DNA of 64,000 nt from Macrosoma leucophasiata (taxonomy: Eukaryota; Arthropoda; Insecta; Lepidoptera; Hedylidae): positions 4,836,001-4,900,000 of the forward strand of contig JAWQUS010000022.1 of the NCBI GenBank assembly GCA_036365455.1, given 5' to 3'. This document shows, in pieces, positions 20,239 through 31,134 of the stretch. Within the stretch, counting starts at the first letter, position 1, and every line of letters starts with the position of its first letter. A program made the position numbers and the translations under genes. Under the pieces are notes generated by a model that was not told the origin of the DNA, did not search any database, and worked only from the letters and a program-made list of their open reading frames with translations.

Positions 20239-20885
20239 TACGGGGGCATTTTCATTGGAGAAGTACTTTTATAATGACTCCATGACACAGAAAGTGCTAA
20301 CGGCGTCGACGCCATATTTCTACTTTTAAATTAAGAATTATCGTGTGCAACTGGCGGTTAATGTTACTAGACGCAGGTGTACATTTTCCTGGTTTATTCA
20401 TTTTTGGGAAATATGTCATAATGTTTCATATAGCGTAAAAATATTTAATTTCTCAATTTAACCAGATATTTTGGTTTTTATGTCGTCTTAATAATAATTA
20501 CAAAAAAAAAAAGGAATCTGAAGTCTTAATTTCACGTCGGGAGGGCGAATTATCAATCGAAAAGCATGGACGTCAGAGGAGGCTAGCTTGCTCATTTTTA
20601 TCAGGAAATTCCATAATTCCGAGTATGCTACTCCAATTTTTCCCTATTAGGAAAAATATTCGGTACGACTATCTGATCTGGAACTTTAAGTAATCAATAC
20701 TGAATCTACCTCTATTTTATTACTACTGCTTAAACTTTAGCTTAAATAGTCACCTATTATATTGCAAAAGTGCCTTCGTAACGACTCCAAGACACGAAAG
20801 CGTTAACGGAACCGTTTTTAAATTTACCAACATTGAGTGCAACTTGCAGCTAATATTGCTAGACTTAAAATTTCCTGGTATAATC
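20239..20885 (+). repeat. Two more copies of repeat H in AT-rich DNA
   Basis: 20245-20395 and 20760-20882 share AATGACTCCATGACAC-type and AACTTGCAGCTAATATTGCTAG-type blocks with 19575. Between them (20395-20760) nothing is recognised. Confidence 0.55.
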
Positions 20886-21107
20886 ATAATCTAAGGAAAA
20901 TGTTTACATTTGGTGGACGTAAATAATATACTTTACGCGTTTGTATTCACTCGAAAAGATAAACAGAGCGGTAGTTATAAGCAATTTTACCATCAACTTA
21001 GGCTAAGAGCGCTTTTGCTTAGAACGCTCATCGGTTGCCGGGTTAAATACTCAATTGTCGTAATTATGGAGCTGCCCACATACCTAAAATTATTAAAATA
21101 TATCTTA
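20886..21107. other. No gene recognised
   Basis: An 87-residue frame here runs into the adjoining MITE and has no domain. Confidence 0.35.
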
Positions 21108-21581
21108 AAAGGAGATGTTGCGAGCTCGGCCCTGGTTCGTACACGTCCTCAAAAAATGGGTAAATTAAAGTAGAATCCAAAAAAAATACAATTAATTTGT
21201 TCAAGAGTATATTTTAGAGTTACAACCACATTTAATTCAAAGAATTTTATCATTTTAAACTATGTTAAACATGGCGGCGATACAGCCGACACTTGGGATC
21301 AAGCGATTTTGATAGTATTTAGAAAATATTACTTTTTTCTCCAAGTTCTATATTCAAAATACAATTTAAAAAATGAAAATGTCAAAATGACATCGCCCGC
21401 CATATTCGCCATGTTAGTTTTGAGTTGCAATTCTAACTGCAAATTATGTTTTGTAACTGCAAAAAAAGCTAAATAAGTGAAAATATGCAGTAAACAACGT
21501 TTTTATATTCATTTTGCCTGTTTAATGATATTGTGTACAATACATGGCCGGAGGTCCATACATTTTTGCAACATCTCCTTT
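21108..21581 (+). mobile_element. MITE family F, copy 1 (474 bp)
   Basis: The ends are the 14-bp inverted repeat AAAGGAGATGTTGC. It carries CGAGCTCGGCCCTGGTTCG near the left end and ATGGCCGGAGGTCCATAC near the right. A second, inverted copy at 57356-57987 has the same ends and internal order. There is no transposase, so it is non-autonomous. Target duplication is not clear in this copy. Confidence 0.85.
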
Positions 21582-22011
21582 GTGTATCACATATCTACAA
21601 ACTATAGATTTGACAACTTCATTCCCACCAACAGAAGGGCCACAGAGAAATTGTTTTATTAAAAATTAATGCTACTTATTTTCTAACCCAGAAATCGAAA
21701 CAAGCGTGATATTCCAAAACCACGTACCATCGAGTAAGATTAGTTAAATAATTTAGTATTTATTTTATTTGGTCATATCACTGCATTTTATCAATTTAAT
21801 TACAAAACTCCCAAAAAATATGGGACAATTTTTACACGTGTCTAAAAAATGGGGATTCGTTAAAAATGGACCGGCTTTGTATGTAGCTAATGAAAAGCAT
21901 ACAAAGCGGCCCGCCCGAGCTTTGTAGAGTTTTTATGAATACCTCATATTAGGCTAGAAGGTGATGACATAGGTACTCGAGTTGTGTTTTATTCAAAAAA
22001 TTATACAGAGT
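21582..22011. other. No gene recognised
   Basis: AT-rich; no repeat match identified. Confidence 0.35.
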
Positions 22012-22127
22012 CGCAACACATCTGCATGACCTCTGGTGTTTGTGTAGATGTCTATAAGCTGCAGTCATCACTTAACATCCATGTGAACTGCATGCTTGCT
22101 TGCCGAATTCGTTACATAAAAAAAAGA
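22012..22127 (+). repeat. SINE-B 3' fragment
   Basis: GACCTCTGGTGTTTGTGTAG, then TGCAGTCATCACTTAACATC and a poly-A tail. Confidence 0.75.
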
Positions 22128-22402
22128 CATCTGACTACTAAATTAAACTAACTTACCCAATTATTACTTCTTTAATAAAATAAAATGTAATTGATTTCCT
22201 ATAAAGTCCATTTCGCCGTGACAATCTATTTAACCGTTATCTTGAGCGACACTTTTATTGCTTGAAGTTTCGCAACTAAGTTATTCGATTAAAGTTTTTC
22301 TTGCGAGGAATTTTAAACCTTAAATACATAGAGTCAGTTTAGTAGTAAATTCTCGAAGGAAATTCGAGTTTTGTTAGAAGCACGTTACTCTAATTATTAT
22401 TC
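22128..22402. other. AT-rich spacer
   Basis: No feature recognised. Confidence 0.3.
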
Positions 22403-22855
22403 TACTGGTGGTAGAGTTCCAGTGACAGAGCTCGCGGGCGTAGGCACCACCGCATTACCTTATATACTTGCCGCTAAATGGTAGTGTTCAGCACTATCGT
22501 GTTTCGATCAGGTGGTAATGTACGGCCCCGTAATTTCCGGCACAGAGGTATAACACCTTAGGCCTCAGGAGTGGAAACGCATTTTGACCTCTGGTCATTG
22601 TGTGTGTCTATAGGCTGCCGTCATCAGTTAAAATCAATGTGAACTGCAAGCTTGTTTGCCAATTTCATTACATAAAAAAAACATCTACACAAAACCCTTA
22701 AAAATGCACTTGCGTTGCCACGCTACGGTGCTATGTCTCTGTGACAGTTATTACGCCATACATTACCATCTAACCGGAACACAATAGTGTTCAACACTAC
22801 CATTTAGCGACAGATTAGATAATGCCCACCGCATCAGCCTACGCCCTCAAGCCCT
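22403..22855. repeat. Two SINE-B copies, tail to tail
   Basis: 22403-22680 is on the plus strand, with the head GGTGGTAGAGTTCCAGTGAC and a poly-A tail. 22681-22855 is an older copy on the minus strand that begins without its own poly-T. They join at the poly-A tail, giving an inverted pair. Confidence 0.75.
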
Positions 22856-23290
22856 ACACAACTATAAAATAATAAAAATCTTTATGTACCGTCATCATAT
22901 TATTTCAAAGTTGGTATACAATTCTCAAGCTTACACTTAGGTTGGCACTCCTTGGCACTCTTCACGGTCATTGGTCGATTCTGACAAGACGTCACTGACG
23001 TCACCACTCGCCACTACCTCGCGAATCGAACTTGCAACGGGAAAGGAGACGCTTGAAATTCGTGATCCCGAACGCGCGCGTTTTGTGGCTGGTCCAGGGC
23101 CACCCGTGACTCGACACCCCGGCCGGGAGTGAAAAACCAAGAAAGAACTCGAAGACCACAGGATCAAGACAACATAAATGCCGAAAGCTGGAACCGCAGG
23201 TTAGTCAGACGACCTATTAGACCGTTCTCCCTTGTGGGAGTCCCTGTTTGTGAGACGCCAACCGAGTGAAACCGGGCCCTCACAATACAC
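22856..23290 (-). repeat. GC-rich unknown segment, possible LTR remnant
   Basis: 22925-23285 is much richer in G+C than its flanks. On the minus strand it has AATAAAGTGTATTGTGAGGG followed by CCGGTTTCACTCGGTTGGCG. The AATAAA before a TGT start suggests an LTR-element remnant. No partner copy is visible here, so this is a guess. Confidence 0.25.
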
Positions 23291-23638
23291 TTTATTTCAT
23301 AAAATTAGTACAGTATTCCAAAAATATAGTGGGCTACAGTGCAGTGTTATCATAACTAAAAGAACCAATCATCTGTAGCACAAGTAGCTAATATTCTCTC
23401 TCTATCTTTCACTCAAAGCTTTATTATTGTTCAATTATTTACTGTTTACATTTAATGTAAATATACACGAAACCTAATCGTCGCATAATCCCTGTGTCGT
23501 GCAAATTGGCCGCCATTGTGGGTAAATTGAAAAGTCAACACAAGGCTTTGTGCGTTCAATATTGCGGACTGTATTGAAATTTAAATGGTTGGTATTAATG
23601 GGGATTATACAGGGTTAGTATTATACCTATAATAATAA
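23291..23638. other. AT-rich spacer with a short dispersed motif
   Basis: 23505-23585 resembles 25935-26010 (CCGCCATTGT, AATTGAAAA, CAACA, TTCAATATTG). Otherwise nothing is recognised. Confidence 0.35.
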
Positions 23639-23990
23639 TAATGACAACTCATTATACGTCCCACTGCTGGGCACGAATCTCTCCCCTTTTTGGGGTGAGG
23701 CCTGGAGCTTACTCCACCACGCTGCTCCAATGCGGATTGGTGGAGATACGGGTTAGTGGTCAACCCGCTGTCGGATATTTTCAAACCGCCCATAAGGCCT
23801 CCGATAATGTTTTAACGACTGCTTTCTATCGATAGCAACCGGGACCGACGGCTTAACATGCCCTCCGAAGCACGGAAACGCGCATTTTAATTTGCCACTA
23901 GCGGTCACCCATCACACACCCGACCGCGCCCGTAATGCTTAACCGAGTTGATCGCTTACGATCTACACCAGCCGCGGGGCTATGCGTTTC
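23639..23990 (-). repeat. Repeat R, full length
   Basis: It starts at the TACGTCCCACTGCTGGGCAC end and finishes at the CAGCCGCGGGGCTATGCG end. Opposing ORFs inside it are not genes. Confidence 0.85.
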
Positions 23991-24539
23991 ATTATACCTA
24001 TAGGTCTTTGATATATTTATCAATACTAATATTATAAATTGGTAAAAGAAGACATTCCAAAATGTATAGAGCTTGGGCCCGCACCTTGTACACTATATTG
24101 AGAGAAGAAGCATAAAATACTACTAAATCATTTTCAGCTATTCAAATCGTTTATTATTTATACCTTCAATTAAGTGTCGTAAGTATATTTCAAAAACAAG
24201 AATGTCATAGTAGCATTAAGGTGACATAATGTTGTCATACAAAAATTACATACAATAAATATATTCGACAGAAAAACAACTAGGTATTCAGATTACTTTT
24301 TGAGTATTTTTCCATAATTCTAGATATTTTTCGCAAACAAAGTAACTGCAATCATAACAAACACTCACACTTTCAACACAGACAATGCTGGCATTCGATT
24401 GGTCGCGACAAGGTCATTTCGCCGAGCGGCAATAGTCCGATAGCCCGACGCGCTGCAGTGTGTCCCATTTATGCCCCGCCCAAGATGTGTCTCTATACAA
24501 TTCTTTACATTTTTATTATTATGGACCACCACATGAGAA
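23991..24539. other. No gene recognised
   Basis: AT-rich to 24360, then a short GC-richer stretch (CGACGCGCTGCAGTG). No domain seen. Confidence 0.35.
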
Positions 24540-24778
24540 TGTGGATGGTTGCAGAGGCCCAGGCAGACCAAGACTCACCTACCATGACCAAATAGGTCGA
24601 ATTCTGTCTCTTGGTGGGGTCAAAAGTCTTAGGAATCGGCGTGCATGTATGAAGAGAATGATGAAGGTAGATGAGGCACGAGAGGTATGTCAGGACCGGG
24701 ATATCTGGCGCTCTACACTCTCTGCCTACCCTGTTAGGGACCTGGCGTGAAAATACATACATACATACATACCACACT
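24540..24778 (+). pseudogene. RTE-type LINE pol, C-terminal fragment, (CATA)n tail
   Basis: It encodes the end of an RTE reverse transcriptase: VDGCRGPGRPRLTYHDQIGR, SLRNRRACMKRMMKVDEARE and the terminal LSAYPVRDLA before a stop. It ends in a CATACATACATAC microsatellite tail. The same C-terminus recurs at 26204, 46118, 51327, 52085 and 55625, so this RTE family is abundant and 5'-truncated here. Confidence 0.8.
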
Positions 24779-24786
24779 ACTACCAC

Positions 24787-25067
24787 ATGCATAATGAACC
24801 TAAAATCATAAACAGTATTAAAATTGGACGCCTACGATGGGCAGGACATGTGGAGAGAATGGACGAATCCAGAACACCCAAACGTCTACTGAATTTTAAA
24901 CTGGGCGGGCGAAGAAACCGAGGCAGACCTAAACTTAGATGGCTAGACGGAGTTGAGCTGGACCTGGGCGTAAGGAATTGGAGAGAAAGAGCCAAGAATA
25001 GATCGGACTGGAAGAACATTCTTAACCAGGCCAAAGCCCACCCTGGGCTGTAGCGCCTTAGATCATC
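24787..25067 (+). pseudogene. Second RTE-like LINE pol C-terminus
   Basis: The frame 24787-25053 reads IGRLRWAGHVERMDE, GRPKLRWLDGVELDLG and NWRERAKNRSDW, ending HPGL. It resembles LINE pol C-termini in many arthropods but differs from the (CATA)n family next to it. Only the last 88 residues survive, with no RT core. It is followed by an (ATT)-rich tail. Confidence 0.75.
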
Positions 25068-25869
25068 ATTATTTTTATTATTATGTCTCTCATCAGCACG
25101 GGGTCCAATTTGAACTCCGGACCTTTGTCAAGCTTGCGCGGGGACATGGGGGGGTCCAACACGTAGAGGCCCTTTCGAGAATTTTGATCTACTTTGTAAT
25201 GGGTTATATTCGGCGGGACCTCTCTCTGACTGCATCAATAGTTAATACAGGCACAGACAGACCCCGCAAAATATAATGGGACTATTGTAATGAAAAGTGA
25301 TTTGCCAATCTTTGGGCTATGTGGGTGAACTGGGGGGACTAGCTGGCTGGGCCTATGGAGTGAGATCCGGCACCTGCCTATATTCAACATCTCACATTAT
25401 CGAATCCTACTTTGGGCAGGTGGTGACTCGCCTCTCCTTGGTGGGCCCCCCAAACAGCCAACCCGATGGTCGACAGGGGGCAAACACTGTTGAGAGAGGC
25501 TGGGGGTGTCGAGAGGAATGGCCCCGGTTTCACCATCACGAGCGAGTAATTTCGAGCTCGGAGCGGGCTTCCCCGCTATTATGCCTTTAGACACTTCCAC
25601 CCCCGAGTGTATGGCTCTTGCAGAAATTTAGACAACAGCCTATTATCCAAATTTCTGCAAATGTCACACCTCTAGCGCCCCACTCTGACTGGCCAATGAA
25701 GGCAAGCCAGAGGTGAGAGACCTGATGCTCTGTCCGGCCGTACCTCTGTGTGGCGGACGAGGCGGAGCCCAGTTCTCTCGGAGGAACTCGAGATGATGGT
25801 AGGAGGTGGTGTCACTACTCACCAACAGCTCGCCACAAGCTGCTCTGCCCCCATTATTTTTATTATTAT
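25068..25869. mobile_element. Unknown GC-rich insertion with 17-bp flanking direct repeats
   Basis: ATTATTTTTATTATTAT occurs at 25068-25084 and 25853-25869, flanking 768 bp of GC-rich DNA. The insert has an internal inverted pair (GCAGAAATTTAGACAAC and ATCCAAATTTCTGC). No long ORF or TIR is seen. The direct repeats could be a target duplication, but one side is also the tail of the LINE fragment at 24787. Class unknown. Confidence 0.5.
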
Positions 25870-26098
25870 TTTATTCGTAGCCATAAAAGTTCTTTATTAT
25901 TTTAGATATCCGGAACCCTAAGAGCAACACATTTTCCGCCATTGTTGTGTAATTGAAAAACCAACAGAGAGCTTTTGTTCGGTTCAACATGGCGCGCAAT
26001 ATTAAAATAATTTCACCGTTTTGTATTAATATCTGTTTTAATATTCATGAAGGTGACATTAATATTCTTGGCATGAATGTCAGAATATGTAATGATTA
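25870..26098. other. AT-rich spacer
   Basis: It includes the short motif shared with 23505. Nothing else. Confidence 0.3.
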
Positions 26099-26187
26099 TT
26101 GACGACCCGATTAGTCCAGCGGTGCCACCAGCGTTTGATTCAAATGGTCGCGGGTTCGTTCCGCACCGGAACAAATATTTGAAAGGT
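26099..26187 (+). repeat. SINE-A, left part, interrupted by an RTE LINE
   Basis: Head GACGACCCGATTAGTCCAGC and a damaged B box. It stops at TATTTGAAAGGT (26176-26187), which recurs at 26790-26801. Confidence 0.85.
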
Positions 26188-26789
26188 ATGTATGTATGTA
26201 TCTTCACGCCAGGTCCCTAACGGGGTAGGCAGAGAGTGTAGAGCGCCAGACATCCCGGTTCTGACAAACCTCTCGTGCCTCGTCTACCTTCATCATTCTC
26301 TTCATACATGCACGCCGATTCCTAAGACTTTTGACCCCACCATCAGACAGAACTCGACCTATTTGGTCATGGTAGGTCAGCCTTGGTCTTCCTGGGCCTC
26401 TGCAACCATCCACATTCGCATTGTATATCTGTTTAGTCATTCGCTCATTCGACATTCTTTCTATATGCCCGAACCATCGGAGCATGCCTTTTTTCATTTT
26501 TACACCGATACTATCATTCACACAAAGTCTCTTTCTTACATCTTCATTACGAACGCGATCGGTGAGTGATACACCGCAGATCTTGCGCAAAGATCTCATC
26601 TCGACCGCGTTCAACTTACTTTCATGCTCTTTCCTGCATACCCAGCTCTCGCTTCCATATAAAAGCGTTGGAGTAAGTACAGCATTATGTACGGCTAGTC
26701 GAGCCCGCTGGCTGAGATGTTTAGATTCTAGTAGCTTACCCAACGCTCCATTCACGCAATTCCCAGCAAGCGAAAGGTAGTATCTTCAG
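26188..26789 (-). pseudogene. RTE-type LINE insertion with pol C-terminus (183 residues)
   Basis: A 602-bp, 5'-truncated RTE copy inserted into a SINE-A and bounded by a perfect 12-bp target duplication. The minus-strand frame 26755-26204 has the RT thumb region (LLYGSESWVCRKEHESKLNA, MRSLRKICGVSLTDRVRNED, MLRWFGHIERMSNER) and then the shared C-terminus ending PVRDLA. Its 3' end is the (ATGT)n side. The RT catalytic core is absent, so it cannot be autonomous. The frame has no stop, implying a fairly recent insertion. Confidence 0.88.
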
Positions 26790-26925
26790 TATTTGAAAGG
26801 TCTACAGATTTTTGTTTCGGATCTGGGTGTTTGTATATGTATTGTATGTGTACAACGGTATCTACGGCACAGGTTTAAATAATACCTAATGTGGCGCTGT
26901 GAGTGTAAGCGTATTTTTTATATTT
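26790..26925 (+). repeat. SINE-A, right part
   Basis: It continues from the duplicated TATTTGAAAGGT with CTACAGATTTTTGTTTCGG and ends GCGCTGTGAGTGTAAGCG. Confidence 0.85.
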
Positions 26926-26929
26926 TACT

Positions 26930-27122
26930 AGCTGTTGCCCGCGGCTTCGCCCGCGTAGATGTCGGTTTATAAATATTTTTATAAAGGTCTAGCCTAGCTT
27001 AGGAAAAGAAAAGGTCTAGCCCGAGACATTTCCAACGAATGCAAAACCGTGGAAATCGGTTCGTGCGTTCTGGAGTTATAGCGTCAGGAAGGAAAACCCG
27101 ACTTATTTTTTTATTATAGATT
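26930..27122 (+). repeat. CCCGCG-type LINE-tail repeat
   Basis: It runs from ACTAGCTGTTGCCCGCGGC through CGAATGCAAAACCGTGGAAA and TTCTGGAGTTATAGCG to the CGACTTATTTTTTTATTATA end. 47471-47652 is a second complete copy. No coding part. Confidence 0.75.
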
Positions 27123-27348
27123 AGCACTGGTAGAGCTACAAAACAAAAGGTTATCGTAGCTTCCCTAATACTGTCTAGACAAGTTGGGTTCGCATTGATT
27201 ACTTTGTCGAAGTTGGACCTACCTAATTGACTGTTAGTTAGATAAAAGTGCCAATAATGGATGGGCAGTAGCGTCCTGTTATGTGCCGCAGGCCAAACGT
27301 GGCGATTATGACACATCCCTCAGACGTTCCTCAACTGTTAATTAATCA
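27123..27348. other. Spacer
   Basis: No feature recognised. Confidence 0.3.
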
Positions 27349-27859
27349 GTTTCACTCTTGGTAGAGTTGCAGTGCAGAGACTTGAGGGCATAAGGCGTAA
27401 GCACCACCGCACTACCTAATCTATCTACCGCCAAATGGTAGTGTTCAGCACTATCGTCACACCGCGGACACCTTGCCAAAATTCCATACAAACGCTTAAT
27501 TTGGTCTCTATTATCATATATATGTGCACCAGTGTGCGTAGCACGTAGAGGATACCAAGCGTCGCCCATAAGAGGGGAGGAGGTTGGGTGAGGCGGGGAA
27601 ATCGGGTAGGACGTCGAAGTGTTGTATTCTGTACGTAGTATTATTACATATTCTCTGCTATCATGTTCCGGTTAGATGTGAATTAGAAATGGTCCCGTAA
27701 TCTATCTCCCGGACTATCACAGAGACATAACAACTAAGGTCTCAGGGGTGGCAACACATCTGCATTTGGACCTCAGGTTTTTGTGTAGATGCAGTCATCA
27801 TTTCCACATCACATTCATGTGAACTGCACGGTTGTTTACCGCCTTGGTTACATTAAAAA
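27349..27859 (+). repeat. SINE-B split by an insertion of about 190 bp
   Basis: 27349-27464 is the head, ending CAGCACTATCGT. 27656-27859 is the body, from CTATCATGTTCCGG to the A-tail. The intervening 27465-27655 is unrelated, and CTATC(G/A)T appears on both sides as a probable short target duplication. The insert has a reverse frame with no domain I recognise. Confidence 0.65.
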
Positions 27860-27899
27860 AGCCCAAATATACATCTCAAGTCTACATTTTCGAGCGTAG

Positions 27900-28640
27900 T
27901 TCCCGCAACCTTAACGAGATGGGTATAACATGGACTTTACGTACATCACCGCTAAAAAAACCCCATTCATTGTAGCACCACAGTTCCAGGGCACTCCGCT
28001 CGTCGTTGGTAAGAGTATCGGTATCCTGGGCGTTGACATATCGAACGAAGTGCAATTCGGGAGTCACATTGAGTGTAAGACCAAGTTGGCATCCAAAAAG
28101 CTCACATCGGGGCAGCTATTACAGCTTTTTAAGGCCCAAGTGCGGCCCCATCTGGAATACTGCTCTCATTTGTGGGTCCCACCCAAATGCCAACTTGGTC
28201 CACTTGACTCCCTACAAAGACGCGCCATTCGTATTGTTAACGACCCAGGACTTACTGACAGGCTCGAACATCTGAGCCTGCGCCGAGACATTGGAAGTCT
28301 TTGCGATTTATATCGTCTCTACAAGTGCTCTGTTGAACTGTTCGACATGGTGCCACCGTCTCTTTTTCTACACCGTACTACCCGCCGAAGAGAGAAGTTC
28401 CACCCTCACCGACTGGACACCTGGGAATGTTCAACGGTACGGTTCTCACGTTCGGTTTTGCCCAATGTGTAAATTGTGGAATGAGCTTCCCTCGGAGGTG
28501 TTCCCTCGGTGCTACAATACGGGGTTCTTCAAAAATGGCGTCAAAAGAGTCCTTCAGGGCTGGCAGCGCGTTGGCGACGCCCCTGGTGTTGCAAATATTC
28601 ATAGGCGACGGTGACTACTTTTCATCAGGTGGCCCGTCTG
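27900..28640 (+). pseudogene. CR1-like LINE pol C-terminal fragment with frameshift
   Basis: The frame from 27930 to about 28440 reads GILGVDISNEVQFGSHIECK, LFKAQVRPHLEYCSHLW and LDSLQRRAIRIVN. These are the post-catalytic region of a CR1/jockey-like RT. The expected next motif, CKLWNELPSEVFP, lies in another frame (to 28614), so there is a frameshift near 28440. No catalytic core is present. A shorter relative is at 49512-49765. Confidence 0.8.
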
Positions 28641-28682
28641 CTCGTCTGTCAATCGTTTGACATAAAAAAAAAACAAAACATT

Positions 28683-28987
28683 ACGTAACTTCACGCCTGT
28701 AATCCCCGAAGGGGTAGGCAGAGGTAAATGCACGGATCCAAGCATACATGCAAACACCCACGATTCGCCGGTTACGTTTTGGCCCATGTAACAGGTGGCG
28801 AGCTTGTTGACATCTCCGGGCACATTACCAAACTTCGAGGCATTTCCAGAAAATGGAAAATCCCAATAGAACCAGAGATAAAGGACTTTACACCATTATC
28901 TCTGATAACCCGGGAATCGAACCCAGGACCTCAGCGTAGTACTGACCTGCTATCACTAGGCTACCGAGGCGAGGACATCACAACATA
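28683..28987 (-). repeat. SINE-C, full length
   Basis: On the minus strand the head reads GCCTCGGTAGCCTAGTGATA, with an A-box-like TAGCCTAGTG and B box GGTTCGATTCCC. It then has TTATCAGAGATAATGG, and the end CCTTCGGGGATTACAGGCG with a TGAAGTTACGT tail. Confidence 0.85.
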
Positions 28988-29450
28988 TCAAAGTACATTT
29001 TGTACACAACCCACTCGTTAGGAGGTCGTAGTCTCCACCGCATTATCTAATCCCGCTTATAATGAAAGTGCTCCGCGGAACGCGATCAAAGCATCTGACG
29101 CATCTGGTGCTCCTCAACAATAGGTCATAATGATATAAATTTTCTAATGGGGTTTTCTCCTATTACGTTATTTTGCTCTGTAAGGCTGCATAATAAATTA
29201 AGTATAATCCAAGTTATTATTATTATCTACTTTAGAATCTTAAGCCTCTAGTGCGTGTTTTGCCAACATTAAAATTTTATGTTCTTAAATCTTGCAGAAT
29301 TATCTACACTTTTTGAGAGTATTCATTTTAGTTTTTGCATCCGAATGTACTCTGTGTATGGATGTGTAAACAATTTTTATGACCGGTCCTTTGGAACGTA
29401 GACGTTTTTTGATTACGGTCGAATGGGCCGGTCATCACTGTAGAAGGGCT
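28988..29450. other. No gene recognised
   Basis: AT-rich; the short frames lack domains. Confidence 0.35.
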
Positions 29451-29671
29451 GATAGCCCCTGGACTACTCCAGCGGCTTACTTGTGCTTGAATGGAGATCA
29501 CGTTTATGTATACGGAGTGTAGGACGACCTGTTGCGTGTTGGTGTGACAACTTAAGAAAAGTGTCTGGAGTCGGTTGGATGCGAGCTGCTCACGATCGGG
29601 GTAGTTGGTGTGCTCAAGGAGAGGCTTACGTCCAGCCGTGGACGGTTTATAGACTGATTAGTAGGATTTGA
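29451..29671 (+). pseudogene. RTE LINE pol C-terminus (QQWT family)
   Basis: The frame 29483-29671 reads SVGRPVACWCDNLRKVSG, GWMRAAHDRGSW and GEAYVQPWTV. This is the degenerate end of a second RTE family, related to 42612, 58562 and 62949. Only about 60 residues remain. Confidence 0.7.
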
Positions 29672-29764
29672 TATAGTATTAAGAACAGTTCTCCTAAAAT
29701 GGAATATAGGTAAATATCAAATTTTTTGGATTTCCAAACGGTTCCGTTGAGAGTAAACGTTATT
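29672..29764. other. AT-rich spacer
   Basis: No feature recognised. Confidence 0.3.
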
Positions 29765-30345
29765 AATTAATTCTATTTTATGATCTGCTACTATTGTGGA
29801 CTCTCATATATTGGTCAAACGAAGAGAGCTGTATCCACCTGCGTTAAAGAGCACATTGCTGATGTCAAAAACCGAAGAACAGGGAGGTCTGCAGTCTGTG
29901 AACACATAGCGGATAAGCCGAACCATTATATCCGGTTTGATAAAATTCAAATACTCGCTAGAGAACACAAACCCATTCCACGAATGGTACGCGAGGCTAT
30001 TGAAATTAAAAAACACCCAAATTTCAATAGAGAAGATGGATGGCGATTATTAACATCATGGGATCCCATACTTAGCAGGATTAAATCCCAGCCGCAGCAG
30101 TCTGCAAGACCTCAAGATACCATAAGTAATTATTGTGTTAATCCTGAACGCTACGCAAGGCGTTTACGAAATCGATGGAGGTAGCTACATATAATTTTTT
30201 CAAACTTCTGTCAGACAAATGTCACCTCAGTCTGCCCGGGACCACGGAAGCTGAAAACCGACCGAAACGTAAGGTTGATTTTAAAAATCATTTTAGTTTA
30301 ATATACGCGAGATAAATCCGTAAAAATAGTTTTATTTCAATCTGC
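29765..30345 (+). pseudogene. Penelope-like element, GIY-YIG endonuclease end
   Basis: The 134-residue frame at 29780-30184 matches the C-terminal endonuclease of Penelope-like retroelements, which nicks DNA for target priming. It has CGLSYIGQTKR (the YIG half), VKEHIADVKN, SAVCEHI, the REAIEIKKHPN catalytic-Glu segment and NREDGWRL. The upstream RT is absent. 30184-30345 carries the 3' region with ACCACGGAAGCTGAAAA and GACCGAAACGT. A rearranged relative is at 34340-34465. Confidence 0.85.
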
Positions 30346-30445
30346 TACTACTTACATAAAATGCCATTACGTATATATAGTACCTGCTTACATTTCAACA
30401 GAGCGAAGCTGAGGTGAGTTACTATTTAGTAGGTGTATTTCTAAT
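30346..30445. other. Spacer
   Basis: No feature recognised. Confidence 0.3.
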
Positions 30446-30802
30446 TTTGTAGGCGCGCTTGGCCCCGCTGCTGGGTAGATCGCGAGTCGTAAGCGATCTA
30501 CTCGGTTGTGGGAAACGGTCGCGGTAGGGTGTATGATGGGACTGATGGGTGACCGCAAGTGGAAAAATTAAAATACGTGTCCTTGCTACGTTCAGCCGTC
30601 GGTCCCGGTTGCTATCGATAGATAGCAGTCGTTAAACCTTGTTGATGGAAAAACATCCGACAGCGGGTTGGCCGTTAGTGGCGAACCCGCCGTATCTCCA
30701 TCAATCCGCATTAGAGCAACGTGGTGGAGTAAGTTCCAGGCCTCCCCCCAAAAAGGGGAAAGACTTCTGCCAAGCAGTGGCACGTACAAGGGTTGCCATT
30801 AT
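30446..30802 (+). repeat. Repeat R
   Basis: It runs from GGCGCGCTTGGCCCCGCTGC to AAGCAGTGGCACGTACAAGG. A small deletion near 30640 and the altered TTGATGGAAAAAC join mark it as diverged. Confidence 0.8.
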
Positions 30803-31134
30803 AATTTCTAATTTGAATTTATAAAGCTCTACTCATGTTAATCTGTCATTACGTCCGAGAAAATCAAAGTTTGAAATTAGAAAATTAATATGTGGCTCGA
30901 GTAGGCGTATGGGTGAGGGGAAAAACTCACGACGTCCCGACAAAAGCTGGGCAAAGTTACTTAGTTACAATGGAACGAACTGACAGTTTGAAATGTGACG
31001 GCCATTGTTTCTAAAACTCCATTATGGAGTGTGGACGAAGGAGAAAAAAAGGCTAAGTGCAAGTCGGACTACAAAGACACCTCCACACGTAAAGTTTGAT
31101 GAAAAAAAAAAGATATATTTACTCAATACTCAAT
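30803..31134. other. No gene recognised
   Basis: Mixed-composition DNA without an ORF or repeat match. Confidence 0.35.

Noticed and set aside
29483..29671. Independent small gene
   Set aside because: The translation matches the C-terminal end of the RTE family (GRP, WM-AA-DR, YVQ-WT).
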